Assembly (NCBI RefSeq): GCF_001613465.1
Contig: NZ_BDCK01000047.1
Location: forward strand, 1-64,000
Origin: Nocardia niwae NBRC 108934 = DSM 45340
GTDB lineage: Bacteria; Actinomycetota; Actinomycetes; Mycobacteriales; Mycobacteriaceae
DNA length: 64,000 nucleotides
Direction: 5' to 3'
Of this stretch, positions 16,906-25,765 are shown one piece after another (the first letter of the stretch is position 1; each line of letters opens with the position of its first letter). The notes below the pieces were generated by a model. It was given only the letters and a program-made list of their open reading frames with translations, was not told the DNA's origin and made no database searches. A program made the position numbers and the translations under genes.

Positions 16906-17529
16906 ATGTCAGCGATCTTCGACTGGGCCCGGCCGGACAATGTGCAGCCGGAGCCGATCACGGTCGACATCTGGCGCGAGCTTCCCGAAGAGTTCTGCCG
17001 CTTGGTCGAGGTGGTGAACGGGGATGCGGTCCGTTGCGAATCTCCGAGCCGGGCACATCAGAAAGCCGTCCACCGGCTACTGGCAGTGCTGGAATCGGCG
17101 GCTCGTGAATACATGGCCGAAGATCCATCGGCATGTCTGGACGCCAATCACGACTTCGACGTGGTGCTTTGGGAAGCGCCTCGAGCGACGATTCGGCGTC
17201 CCGACATCGCCCTGTTCGAGTGCGTGCCGGCGGACGTACGGCCGATGCCCGCACGCCATCTGAAGATTGCCGTCGAGATCATTTCGCCCAGCCATGTCAA
17301 AACAGACCGGCTCGAGAAGATGGGCGAGTACGCGGCTGCCGGAATTCCGTGGTACTGGCTGGTCAGCGTGTCCGACACCGAGGTGACCGCCATCGAAACC
17401 TACGGCCTCGACCACAGCGTCGGCCACTACCGCCTCGCTCGTGTCCTGAAGCCGCAAACCGCGTTCGCCGTCGACCTGCCGATCCGCATCCGGCTCGACT
17501 GGGATCAGCTCACCGATCTCGTGCTGTAG
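16906..17529 (+). CDS. Uma2-family putative endonuclease
   Basis: The ATG at 16906 starts MSAIFDWARPDNV; a GTG at 16888 is an alternative. The 207-aa protein has the Uma2 (DUF820) restriction-endonuclease-like fold: RRPDIALF, then KIAVEIISPSHVKTDRLEKMGEYAAAGIPWYWLV. The Asp of RPD and the Glu of VEI match the PD-(D/E)xK core. Such proteins are common as multicopy genes in actinobacteria and cyanobacteria, and their function is unknown. It stands alone between the fadE24 promoter and the convergent ftsX gene. Confidence 0.8.
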   Translation: MSAIFDWARPDNVQPEPITVDIWRELPEEFCRLVEVVNGDAVRCESPSRAHQKAVHRLLAVLESAAREYMAEDPSACLDANHDFDVVLWEAPRATIRRPDIALFECVPADVRPMPARHLKIAVEIISPSHVKTDRLEKMGEYAAAGIPWYWLVSVSDTEVTAIETYGLDHSVGHYRLARVLKPQTAFAVDLPIRIRLDWDQLTDLVL

Positions 17530-17579
17530 AAGCTTTCGAGACGGGCCGCCCCGTGCGCGGGCTCGGTCGCATCCCGGAC

Positions 17580-17609
17580 GGGCCGGTGGCGCTCGGCGAC
17601 CACCGGCCC
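17580..17609. terminator. Hairpin between Uma2 gene and ftsX
   Basis: GGGCCGGTGG (17580-17589) pairs with CCACCGGCCC (17600-17609) over a 10-nt loop. It is located just before the end of the minus-strand ftsX and 50 bp after the Uma2 stop. It could end both transcripts. Confidence 0.55.
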
Positions 17610-17616
17610 GGACGGG

Positions 17617-18522
17617 TCACTCGCGCACGTAGTAGCGCAGTGTCGCGTAGGCCGTGATCGCCGCGAAGACGATGCCGACCGGGCCGATGACCAGCGCCGT
17701 CATCGCGATGTCGTCGCCGGTGATCCGCGGGAAGACCTTGCTGGCGAACAGGTCGCCGAGGGCGCGGTCGATCACCAGCGGGCGAGCGATGAGCAGGCCG
17801 AGCACCGCGAGCACCGAGCCGGCCAGCGCGGCGGCCACGGCCTCGAGCAGGAACGGCAACTGGGTGTACCAGCGGGTCGCGCCGACCAACCGCATGATGC
17901 CGACCTCGGTGCGCCGGGTGAACGCGGCGATCTGCACCATGTTCGCGATCAGCATCACCGCGGCCAGCGCTTGCAGCACGGCCAAGCCGAACGCCGCGTT
18001 GCGCAACCCGTCGAACAGGCTGACCAGCCGGTCCACGATGTCCTTGTCGTTGCGCACCATGCCGACGCCGGGGCGGTCGTAGAACTTCTCGTAGATGGTG
18101 GGATAGAGCTCCGCGTCCTCCATCTTCACTCGCAGCGACGCGGGCAGCGGGGTCTCGCTGACGTACTTGGCCAGCTCGGGCTGGTCCTTGAAGGTCTTCT
18201 CCTTGGCCTCGCGGACCGCTTCCTCCCGGTTGAGGAACTGGACCGACTCCACGCCGCCGGTCGACTTCAGGTCCGCCATGAGCGTCCGGCACGGGTCCTG
18301 CGAGCAGTCCGGGTCGTTGGCCGACACGTCCTCGGTGAGGTACAGCCGCACCTCCAGCCGATCCAGGAAGTACTGCTCGGTCTTGTCCGCGATCCGCACC
18401 GCCAACAGACCGCCGCCGAGCATGGTGAGCGAGACCGCGGTGGTCAGGATCATCGCTATGGTCATCGTGACATTGCGACGCAGGCCGGCGGCGACCTCGC
18501 CGAACAGGAAGCTCGCGCGCAT
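17617..18522 (-). CDS. ftsX: Cell-division protein FtsX
   Basis: Permease-like partner of FtsE; the pair couples ATP hydrolysis to activation of cell-wall hydrolases (RipC-type in mycobacteria). 301 aa with an N-terminal helix (NVTMTIAMILTTAVSLTMLGG), an extracytoplasmic domain of about 120 residues containing two Cys (SANDPDCSQDPCRTLM), then three helices with GIMRLVGATRWYTQLPFLLEA. M. tuberculosis FtsX is a similar length. The ATG at 18522 overlaps the ftsE stop by one base (TAATG). Last gene of the prfB-mscS-ftsE-ftsX run; the usual smpB neighbour is missing here. Confidence 0.95.
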   Translation of the reverse strand: MRASFLFGEVAAGLRRNVTMTIAMILTTAVSLTMLGGGLLAVRIADKTEQYFLDRLEVRLYLTEDVSANDPDCSQDPCRTLMADLKSTGGVESVQFLNREEAVREAKEKTFKDQPELAKYVSETPLPASLRVKMEDAELYPTIYEKFYDRPGVGMVRNDKDIVDRLVSLFDGLRNAAFGLAVLQALAAVMLIANMVQIAAFTRRTEVGIMRLVGATRWYTQLPFLLEAVAAALAGSVLAVLGLLIARPLVIDRALGDLFASKVFPRITGDDIAMTALVIGPVGIVFAAITAYATLRYYVRE

Positions 18523-19211
18523 TACCGGCCCACCCCGTACACGCCCGTCGCCTCGTCCCGCACCAGGCGCCCGTGGTCGAGCTCCACCACCCGCCTGCGC
18601 ATCGCGTCGACGATGTGGTTGTCGTGGGTGGCCATCACCACCGTGGTGCCGATGCGGTTGATCCGCTCCAGCAGCATCATGATGTCGCCGCTGGTGTCGG
18701 GATCGAGGTTGCCGGTCGGTTCGTCGGCCAGCAGCACCAGCGGCCGGTTCACGAAGGCCCGCGCGATCGCGACCCGCTGCTGCTCACCACCGGAGAGCTC
18801 GGTCGGCAGCCGGTCGGCCTTGCCGCCGAGGCCGACCATGTCGAGCACCTCGGGGACGGTGCGGTCGATGACCTGGCGCCGCTTGCCGATGACTTCCAGC
18901 GCGAACGCGACGTTCTGGTACACGGTCTTCTGCTGCAGCAGCCGGAAGTCCTGGAAGACGCACCCGATCCGCTGGCGCAGCTTGGGCACCTTGCGGCCGG
19001 GCAACCGGTCGACCCGGAAATCGGACACTCTGATCTCGCCCGCGGTGGGCGTCTCCTCCTTCAGCAGCAAGCGCATGAAGGTCGACTTGCCCGAGCCGGA
19101 CGGTCCGATGATGAAGACGAACTCGCCCTTGCCCACATCGACGGTGATGTTGTCCAGCGCGGGTCGCGTCGAGGTCTTGTACGACTTGGTCACGTTCCGC
19201 ATGGTGATCAC
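18522..19211 (-). CDS. ftsE: Cell-division ATP-binding protein FtsE
   Basis: ABC-type ATPase. GTG start at 19211 (VITMRNVTKSY) gives 229 aa, the same length as I recall for the M. tuberculosis protein. Motifs: Walker A IGPSGSGKSTF, Q-loop VFQDFRLLQQKTVY, signature LSGGEQQRVAIARAF, Walker B VLLADEPTGNLD, and the H-loop MATHD. Works with FtsX. Co-transcribed with a small TM protein gene upstream and ftsX downstream. Confidence 0.97.
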   Translation of the reverse strand: MITMRNVTKSYKTSTRPALDNITVDVGKGEFVFIIGPSGSGKSTFMRLLLKEETPTAGEIRVSDFRVDRLPGRKVPKLRQRIGCVFQDFRLLQQKTVYQNVAFALEVIGKRRQVIDRTVPEVLDMVGLGGKADRLPTELSGGEQQRVAIARAFVNRPLVLLADEPTGNLDPDTSGDIMMLLERINRIGTTVVMATHDNHIVDAMRRRVVELDHGRLVRDEATGVYGVGR

Positions 19212-19295
19212 GGGGAGCCAGTGTAACCAGCAACTGGTCGCGGCCTGCGTCGTCAACCGTGGGTGACAGCGCGGCGGCGGCCCGTCGCGCTCGGC

Positions 19296-19451
19296 TCAGC
19301 GCCCTCGCGGTTCCGTAATCACCGCTGCCGGAACCGCGTTGACCAGGGTGGCCGGAGCGGTGGTCGTTTCATCGGGTTTGACGAAGACATACAGCACGAA
19401 CGTGGCGACCCAAGTTGCCATCAGGATCGCCGTGGATCTACGTGGTCTCAC
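19296..19451 (-). CDS. Small single-helix membrane protein, 51 aa
   Basis: The GTG at 19451 overlaps the stop of mscS by a few bases, and the frame starts VRPRRSTAILMATWVATFVLYVFVKP. One transmembrane helix (TAILMATWVATFVLYVF) is followed by an extracytoplasmic Thr/Ala/Pro tail (TTTAPATLVNAVPAAV). In M. tuberculosis the prfB-ftsE interval also holds a TM gene and a proline-rich membrane gene, so this could be the short counterpart of one of them. It may tether or regulate neighbours at the division site, but this is not shown by sequence. Confidence 0.55.
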   Translation of the reverse strand: MRPRRSTAILMATWVATFVLYVFVKPDETTTAPATLVNAVPAAVITEPRGR

Positions 19452-20298
19452 TGATTCCCTCCCGGCGCAGCGCCGCGGCGACTCGTACCCGCAGCTCGCG
19501 TCCGACTTCGAACTGTTTGCCCGGCAACGTTCGGGCAACCATTCGGATGTTCATCTGGTCGACGGTGAGGTCTTCCACACCCATGACGGTGGGCTCGTCC
19601 AGCAGCAACGGCTGCAGGCGAGCGTCCTCGTACGCCTTTGTACCGACCTCGTGCAGGATCTCGTTGACCCTGGTGATGTCAGCGCTGGCGGACACCGGCA
19701 CGTCGATCGCGGCGCGCGCCCAGTCCTTGGACAGATTCGTCACCTTCACGATCTGGCCGTTGGGCACCGTGATCACCTCACCGTCCGCGTTGCGCAACGT
19801 GGTGATCCGCAGCGTGACGTCCTCGACCGTACCTTCCGCCTGCTCCGCGGCTCCAGTCACCGCGATCCGGACCACATCGCCGAACCCGTACTGCCGCTCC
19901 GTGATCAGGAAGAACCCCGCGAGGATGTCCTGCACGATGCGCTGCGCGCCGAAACCGAGCGCGGCGCCGAGCACCGCGGCGGGAGCGACCAACCCGGTGA
20001 CGGCGAAGCCGAGCCGCCGCAGCACCTCCATGGTGATCAGCACGTAGACGATGGTCAGCACCACCCACGTGATCACCTGGGCCAGCGCGTGCCGATGCTT
20101 GGCCGCCTCGGTGCGCACCAGCGCGTCGCTGCTGCGGAACCCCGCGTCGATCCGGCGGGTGACCCGATCGCGCAGGTAGGTGGCGAGCCGGCTGAACAGG
20201 ATGGCGCCGAGGATGAGCAGCACGATCTCCAGGCCCGAACCGCGTAGCCACGTGGTGAAACCGGTGGAAGCGATCGCCTGGATTCCCGCGACATTCAT
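19438..20298 (-). CDS. Mechanosensitive channel MscS-family protein
   Basis: The ATG at 20298 directly follows the prfB stop (TAG then ATG). The 286-aa protein has three membrane helices (EIVLLILGAILFSRL, ITWVVLTIVYVLITM, GLVAPAAVLGAALGFGAQ) followed by the MscS beta domain with the signature GFGDVV...VEDVTLRITTLRNADGEVITVPNGQI (read in short runs). Family members open on membrane tension and release solutes. Position between prfB and ftsE matches mycobacterial gene order. Confidence 0.92.
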   Translation of the reverse strand: MNVAGIQAIASTGFTTWLRGSGLEIVLLILGAILFSRLATYLRDRVTRRIDAGFRSSDALVRTEAAKHRHALAQVITWVVLTIVYVLITMEVLRRLGFAVTGLVAPAAVLGAALGFGAQRIVQDILAGFFLITERQYGFGDVVRIAVTGAAEQAEGTVEDVTLRITTLRNADGEVITVPNGQIVKVTNLSKDWARAAIDVPVSASADITRVNEILHEVGTKAYEDARLQPLLLDEPTVMGVEDLTVDQMNIRMVARTLPGKQFEVGRELRVRVAAALRREGISETT

Positions 20299-21423
20299 CT
20301 AGCTCGCCTGCTCTCGCATTCGCCAGCGGATACCCGACTCGATGAACCCGTCGATGTCACCGTCGAGCACCGCCGACGGGTTGTTGACCTCGTAGTTCGT
20401 CCGCAGGTCCTTGACCATCTGGTAGGGGTGCAGCACGTAGGAGCGCATCTGGTTGCCCCAGGACGCACCCTCGTTGGTCTTCAGCGCGTCCATCTCGGCG
20501 CGCTCCTCCTGCCGCTTGCGCTCCAAGAGCTTGGCCTGCAGCACGCGCATGGCCGAGATCTTGTTCTGCAGCTGGGATTTCTCGTTCTGGCAGGTGACCA
20601 CGATGCCGGTGGGCAAGTGGGTGATGCGGACCGCGGAGTCGGTCGTGTTGACGCTCTGGCCACCCGGGCCCGAGGAGCGGTACACGTCGACCCGGATCTC
20701 CGTCTCGGGCACCTCGATGTGGTCGGTGGTCTCGACCACGGGTAGCACCTCGACTTCGGCGAAGGAGGTCTGGCGGCGGCCCTGGTTGTCGAACGGGCTG
20801 ATTCGCACCAGCCGGTGGGTGCCCATCTCGACCGACAGCGTGCCGTAGGCGTAGGGCGTCTTCACCGCGAAGGTGGCGCTCTTGATGCCCGCCTCCTCGG
20901 CGTAGGAGGTGTCGTAGACCTCGACGCCGTACTTGTGCCGGTCGGCCCAGCGGATGTACATGCGCATCAGCATCTCGGCCCAGTCGGCGGCGTCCACGCC
21001 ACCGGCGCCGGAGCGGATGTTCACCAGCGCGTCGCGCTTGTCGTACTCGCCCGACAGCAGCGTGCGGACCTCCATCGCCTCCACGTCACTGTGCAGCGCG
21101 GCGCGCTCGGCATCGGCCTCGGCGAGGGCGTTGGTCTTGGCCTCGCCCTCTTCCTCCTCGGCCAGCTCGTAGAGCACCGGCAGGTCGTCGAGCCGCTGGC
21201 GCAGCTCCTCCACCCGGCGCAGTTCGCCTTGGGCGTGCGACAGCTCACTGGTGACCCGTTGGGCGTGGTCCTGGTCGTTCCACAGGTCGGGGTCGGCGGC
21301 CTGATGTTCGAGCTCGTCGATACGACGGCGCAGCTCGTCGATGTCGAGGACCGATTCGACCGTCTTCAGGGTGGCGTCGAGTTCGGCGAGATCAGCGGAA
21401 ACGTCAGGATGCACGATCGTCAA
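20299..21423 (-). CDS. prfB: Peptide chain release factor 2
   Basis: RF2 recognises UAA and UGA stop codons and triggers peptide release. 374 aa with the anticodon-like tripeptide SPF (RISPFDNQG) and the catalytic GGQ loop (RSSGPGGQSVNTTDS). N-terminal coiled domain, then GAGGVDAADWAEML. Unlike E. coli prfB, the frame is continuous, with no in-frame UGA/+1 shift needed. First gene of the run prfB-mscS-small TM-ftsE-ftsX; a 5' GC-rich untranslated segment of about 370 bp precedes the next gene. Confidence 0.97.
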   Translation of the reverse strand: MTIVHPDVSADLAELDATLKTVESVLDIDELRRRIDELEHQAADPDLWNDQDHAQRVTSELSHAQGELRRVEELRQRLDDLPVLYELAEEEEGEAKTNALAEADAERAALHSDVEAMEVRTLLSGEYDKRDALVNIRSGAGGVDAADWAEMLMRMYIRWADRHKYGVEVYDTSYAEEAGIKSATFAVKTPYAYGTLSVEMGTHRLVRISPFDNQGRRQTSFAEVEVLPVVETTDHIEVPETEIRVDVYRSSGPGGQSVNTTDSAVRITHLPTGIVVTCQNEKSQLQNKISAMRVLQAKLLERKRQEERAEMDALKTNEGASWGNQMRSYVLHPYQMVKDLRTNYEVNNPSAVLDGDIDGFIESGIRWRMREQAS

Positions 21424-21798
21424 GCCTAGCTGCCCTTCTGTGACGACAGCACACGAGTGCGCGCGGGATGACCGGGGGCGGCGTCGGTGCGGGTGATCCG
21501 CCCCGTGCGCGGGCCGAGCCGACGGGTCGCCGGGAGGTCACGCGCTCGCTTTCCGACCGACGCCGGACGAGTGTGCTGTGACGGACGCCTCATGGCTTCC
21601 TACCCTAAACGGCGACCGTGCCTGGCGCAGTTGGTGTTTGGAATTCACGACGGCGGTGACCGCTGATCCGCTCGAGCACGCCGGTCGCGTCCAGCGGTCG
21701 TCCCGCCGGACGCACGGTGGTCCGGGCGGGGCGCGAGGTGTGTCGAACTCCACTCCGCCGACCGTGGCGGGCGGGCATTCCCTGCGGATCCGTGCCGC
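21424..21798. other. Intergenic region between prfB and the XRE gene
   Basis: About 375 bp. The minus-strand frame here lacks start and codon signals and reads through the 3' part of the XRE gene in another frame, so no gene is claimed. It probably holds the promoter of prfB and the 3' untranslated end of the XRE gene. Confidence 0.4.
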
Positions 21799-22659
21799 TC
21801 AGCCGGAGACGGCGCGCAAACCGCCGGGGCGGCGACCGGTGAGCGCGTCGAGGGCCGCGGCGGTGGCGTCGTCGGCCGGAAGGTAGACGAGCACCCGCTG
21901 GTCGTCGTCGGCGGAGAGCTCGAGGGACTCGTAGGCAAGGCGCAATGCTCCGGCCTCCGGATGGGCGAGACGGGTGATGCCGGTGGCGGCGGCGAAGCTC
22001 GGCACGGTGTCCACCCGGTCGGCGAAGGCCGGGCCCACGGTGACGGTGAGCTCGTCGGCCAGGGCGGCGATGTGCGCGTCGGCGCGGAACGGCCCCTGCT
22101 TCAACGTAGCGACCGTCTCGTCGGCGACGTGCTCCCAATCCGCGTAGAACTCCCTTGCTCCGGGCAGGCAGAAGACGAAACGCGCCAGATTGGGCGGGGT
22201 GAGGGGGCCGTCGAAGAGCCCGGTGGGCGCCATCAGCCGGTGGTAACCGTCGGTGTAGGCGAGCACTTCGGTGAGGCGGTTGACCACCACGGCGGGTGCG
22301 GGCTCGAGCCGGTCCAGGATCGCACGCACCGTCGGCCGCACCTCGCGCAGCGGCTGCGCGTCGCCCATACAGGTGAATCCACTGTCCACCGACTTGCTCA
22401 ACCGGTGCAGGTGGACGCGCTCGGCGGGACTCAACCGCATGGCGTCCGCGAGCGCGGACAGCACCGGGGGCGAGGGACGCCGGTCGCGCCCCTGCTCTAA
22501 GCGCGTGACGTACTCGACACTCACTCCGGCCAAGGTGGCCAGCTCGGCCCGGCGCAGTCCGGGGGTGCGTCGCCGCGCACCGGTGGGCAAGCCCACCTGG
22601 GCGGGAGTCACCGCTTCGCGGCGGGTGCGCAGGAAGAGTCCTAGCTCGTTGTCGCTCAC
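21799..22659 (-). CDS. XRE-family regulator, MmyB-like
   Basis: ATG at 22659 (MSDNELGLFLRTRREAVTP). Helix-turn-helix at about residues 10-70: LRRAELATLAGVSVEYVTRLEQGRDRRPS. The remaining 200 residues form the MmyB-like C-terminal domain (VVVNRLTEVLAYTDGYHRLMAP, ARFVFCLPGAREFYADWE), which typically senses a ligand. It is divergent from the FMN reductase gene, 139 bp apart, and probably regulates it and itself. A second MmyB-like gene occurs at 44188-45075. Confidence 0.88.
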   Translation of the reverse strand: MSDNELGLFLRTRREAVTPAQVGLPTGARRRTPGLRRAELATLAGVSVEYVTRLEQGRDRRPSPPVLSALADAMRLSPAERVHLHRLSKSVDSGFTCMGDAQPLREVRPTVRAILDRLEPAPAVVVNRLTEVLAYTDGYHRLMAPTGLFDGPLTPPNLARFVFCLPGAREFYADWEHVADETVATLKQGPFRADAHIAALADELTVTVGPAFADRVDTVPSFAAATGITRLAHPEAGALRLAYESLELSADDDQRVLVYLPADDATAAALDALTGRRPGGLRAVSG

Positions 22660-22798
22660 CTTCCGAACCTAACAAGACGAAACGCTCTCAGGGTGTCCCT
22701 GCCACTACCACTCTTACGGCGGTCTCCCTCGTCTGTTCGTGGGGCAGCAGATTGAGTGGGCGGCCCGGCCGGGTCGTTGTCATCCGAGGAGGAACAGC

Positions 22799-23395
22799 AT
22801 GTCCAACACCCCGCTCCAGCTCGCCGTGATCATCGGCAGCGTCCGGGAAGGCCGGTTCGGGCCCGTCGTCGCCTCGTGGTTCACCGAGCAGGCGAAGCGG
22901 CACGGATTGTTCGAGGTGGACGTCATCGATTTGGCGCAGGCGGACATTCCCCTGGAATTGCCCGCGGTGCCGCCGGCGATGGACCCGAATCCGCAGCGCC
23001 CCGACGGCATGGCCGATCTCACGCGGCGGCTGACGGCCGCCGATGCCTTCGTCATCGTCACGCCCGACTACAACCGCAGCATCCCCGCGTCGCTGAAGGC
23101 GGTCATCGACTGGCACTTCACCGAGTGGGACGCGAAGGCGATCGGTTTCGTCGGCTACAGCGGAGCCTCCGGTGGCCTGCTCGCCATCGAGCACCTGCGC
23201 CAGATCTTCAACGAACTCAACGCGCACACCGTCCGTAACTATGTGTCGTTCCCGCGGTACTACCTGCTTTTCGACGAGGAGGGCCGGTTGCGCGAGCCGG
23301 ATGAGCCCGCGACCGCCGCGACGGCGATGCTCGACCAGCTGCACTGGTGGGCGAGCGCGTTGACCGCGGCCCGGTCGCTGGAAAGCGTGGGGTGA
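22799..23395 (+). CDS. NADPH-dependent FMN reductase
   Basis: ATG at 22799 after a strong GAGGAGGA. Flavodoxin-like fold: IIGSVREGRFGPVVASWF (FMN-phosphate loop), VIVTPDYNRSIPASLKAVIDWH, then GFVGYSGASGG. Family members reduce FMN, quinones or azo compounds with NAD(P)H. 198 aa is normal. Divergent from the XRE regulator, which probably controls it in response to a quinone or xenobiotic. Confidence 0.88.
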   Translation: MSNTPLQLAVIIGSVREGRFGPVVASWFTEQAKRHGLFEVDVIDLAQADIPLELPAVPPAMDPNPQRPDGMADLTRRLTAADAFVIVTPDYNRSIPASLKAVIDWHFTEWDAKAIGFVGYSGASGGLLAIEHLRQIFNELNAHTVRNYVSFPRYYLLFDEEGRLREPDEPATAATAMLDQLHWWASALTAARSLESVG

Positions 23396-23512
23396 GGGGT
23401 CGACGCGAGTCTCGTGGCCACTGTGTCCCTCGCCGATGGGCGGCGTTCCGGTCGCGGTCTGTCCGCGCCGGGACGAATGGGGGTGACCAGGCGGACCGAT
23501 AGGGTGCGGGGC

Positions 23513-24298
23513 GTGGCTGTGTACTCCTCCGATCTCGAACTCGCCCTGCGACTGGCCGATGCCGCCGACGCGATCACCCGGGCCCGCTTCGGTGCGCTGG
23601 ATTTGAAAGTCGACGCGAAGCCGGACCTGACCCCCGTGTCGGACGCCGATCTGGCCGTGGAGCAGGCGATTCGGCAGGTGCTGGCCGAAGCCCGGCCGGA
23701 TGACGCGGTGCTGGGTGAGGAGTTCGGCGGCGCCGCCGAGTTCAGCGGAAGGCAGTGGGTGGTCGATCCGATCGACGGCACCAAGAACTTCGTGCGGGGC
23801 GTGCCCATCTGGGCGACGCTGATCGCGCTGCTGGAGGACGGCGAACCGGTCGTGGGTGTGGTGAGCGCGCCGGCCCTGGTCCGGCGCTGGTGGGCAGCGG
23901 CGGGATCGGGCGCGTGGTCGAGCTTCGAAGGGCAGGCCGCCGAGCGAATCTCGGTCTCCGCTGTCGGCGAGCTGAGTTCGGCCAGCCTCGCGTTCTCCAG
24001 TCTGTCCGGGTGGCGCGACCGCGGCTTGCGCGAGCAGTTCATCGCCCTGACCGACGACGTGTGGCGGGTGCGCGGCTACGGCGATTTCCTCAATTACTGC
24101 CTGCTCGCCGAAGGCGCCGTCGACCTCGCCACCGAGCCCGAGGTCTCCCTGTGGGACCTGGCCGCCCTGGACATCCTGGTGCGCGAAGCGGGCGGGCGTT
24201 TCTCCGCGCTGGACGGCAAGCCCGGTCCGCACGGTGGCGACGCCGTCGCCACCAACGGCCTGTTGCACGACGAGGTCCTCGCGCGTCTGCGCGGCTGA
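23513..24298 (+). CDS. hisN: Histidinol-phosphatase HisN (IMPase family)
   Basis: Inositol-monophosphatase fold phosphatase acting at the histidinol-phosphate step of histidine biosynthesis in actinobacteria. The GTG at 23513 (VAVYSSDLEL) gives 261 aa, close to the 260 I recall for the M. tuberculosis HisN (Rv3137). Metal ligands: E69/E70 in LGEEFGG, D85-P-I-D88-G-T in DPIDGTKNF, and the SLWDLAALD motif. The earlier GTG at 23414 adds low-quality sequence. No his operon is near, as in M. tuberculosis, where the gene is near prfB. Confidence 0.85.
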   Translation: MAVYSSDLELALRLADAADAITRARFGALDLKVDAKPDLTPVSDADLAVEQAIRQVLAEARPDDAVLGEEFGGAAEFSGRQWVVDPIDGTKNFVRGVPIWATLIALLEDGEPVVGVVSAPALVRRWWAAAGSGAWSSFEGQAAERISVSAVGELSSASLAFSSLSGWRDRGLREQFIALTDDVWRVRGYGDFLNYCLLAEGAVDLATEPEVSLWDLAALDILVREAGGRFSALDGKPGPHGGDAVATNGLLHDEVLARLRG

Positions 24299-24440
24299 TC
24301 GATCCGTTGCGCCGCTTCCGCACCTGTTCCACGAGCCCGAGGCCTCCGGCTACACCGGCGGCATCGACCTGCCGCGCGATGGCCTCGGCCAGGGCCGCGC
24401 CGCAATCGATCGGCTCGCGCCGTCGCCGCGTCGAGTTCGG

Positions 24441-25226
24441 CTACCCGCTGCTCGCCGCCGGCCCGGTGACTTCCTGCTGACCGCCGCGGTTTCGGTATCG
24501 GACGATGAACCGCCGCAGTATTTCCCTCGGGACTGGCACCGACTCCTGACGGCCGAGGGACGTCAGGTATGCGGCTTGGCCGGGATCGAAATAGCCGGCA
24601 TCTCGATAGGTCTCGATGCGAAGCGCCAAGCCGTCGCTGTCCAATTCGGGGTGAAATTGGGTCGCGTAGACATTTCGGCCGACCCGGATCATCTGTACCG
24701 GGCAACCGGCCGACGCCACCAGCAAGTCCGCACCGGGCGGCACTTCTTGACAAGCTTCTTTGTGCCCGACGAACGCGCGGAACGAATGCGGCAGGTTCTC
24801 CAGCAGAGGGTCGGCGGCACCTCGGTCGGTCAAGGTCATCGTCTGCGCGCCCGCCGTCTCGCTGAACCGCTCGGTGCTCACCTTGCCGCCCATGACATCG
24901 GCCAGGATCCCCAGGCCATAGCAGGCGCCGAAGTACGGGAAATCCCGGGCCAGAATCTCGCGGACAATCCGCCTGAGTTTCGGCTCGAACTTCTTCTGAT
25001 AGTCGTATTTCTGGTCGTGCGGACAGCTGACATTGCTCGGTCCGCCACCCACGATGACCGCCGAAAAATCATCGATATCGATGTCCGGCAATCCTTCGTC
25101 CATCCGTATGCGTATCAGCTCGTCGGCCCCGAGTCGGGAAGCTCTCCGAGTCGCTCGGTATTCGTCGTCCGCGGCCGCACACTCCGGCCGCAACTGCAGA
25201 AGTAGACACGGCTTGGATGTGGTCAT
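24441..25226 (-). CDS. Class I glutamine amidotransferase-like protein
   Basis: ATG at 25226 with GAGGTGG upstream. Class I GATase fold with the nucleophile C102 in FGACYGLGILADVMGG and the H192/E194 pair in QFHPELD. It resembles the stand-alone 'GMP synthase-like' glutaminases in which GATase is separate from the synthetase part. 261 aa. Probably produces ammonia or cleaves a gamma-glutamyl bond, for an unknown partner. Divergent from the P450 gene across a 540-bp gap. Confidence 0.85.
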   Translation of the reverse strand: MTTSKPCLLLQLRPECAAADDEYRATRRASRLGADELIRIRMDEGLPDIDIDDFSAVIVGGGPSNVSCPHDQKYDYQKKFEPKLRRIVREILARDFPYFGACYGLGILADVMGGKVSTERFSETAGAQTMTLTDRGAADPLLENLPHSFRAFVGHKEACQEVPPGADLLVASAGCPVQMIRVGRNVYATQFHPELDSDGLALRIETYRDAGYFDPGQAAYLTSLGRQESVPVPREILRRFIVRYRNRGGQQEVTGPAASSG

Positions 25227-25765
25227 ATGTCCACCTCGGCCTCCACCACACGGTCGTATACCGTCACGTGCACCCTCATCGCTGTCCCGACGATAGTCCG
25301 GTTACTTGTTCGGTTCACACGATCGGATTACCCGGAGATTCGCGACCCAGGCGGCCGCCGGAGCGTTCCGCCGTCCGCCCGCTTGTCACCGTGCGGTGAA
25401 CCCCGACTCGTCGCCGCACTGAACCGGGCAACTGGGCCTCGGCGCCTGGTGGTTTATCGCTGGAGTTCGGCCCAGCCTCGTCCGTGTCGGGAAGCCGACC
25501 GCCGGGCCGCCGGCCCTCCTCACCGGTCGAGCGTGCACGACTCCGTCGAGGGAAGCATTCGCCGTGGCGGCACGTCGTCGCTTCGGTTCGCTGGTGCCGG
25601 TCCCTCCCGGCGGCCCGCGTTCCATTGGTTTCGCTACGAGGAATTCCGTTCTGGGGCAGAGGATTCTGGTTCCGCGCCCGAGTCGGGCGGGACGGCTCAC
25701 ACTCACATGCACCGCACCCGGTTCACCTGCGTGCGGGACCACTGTTCGGATACATGGGAGACGTT
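25227..25765. other. Long divergent intergenic region
   Basis: About 540 bp between the amidotransferase and the P450, carrying both promoters. A 180-codon frame on the plus strand lacks coding character (Arg/Ser-rich, no good RBS) and was not accepted. No operators recognised by eye. Confidence 0.4.
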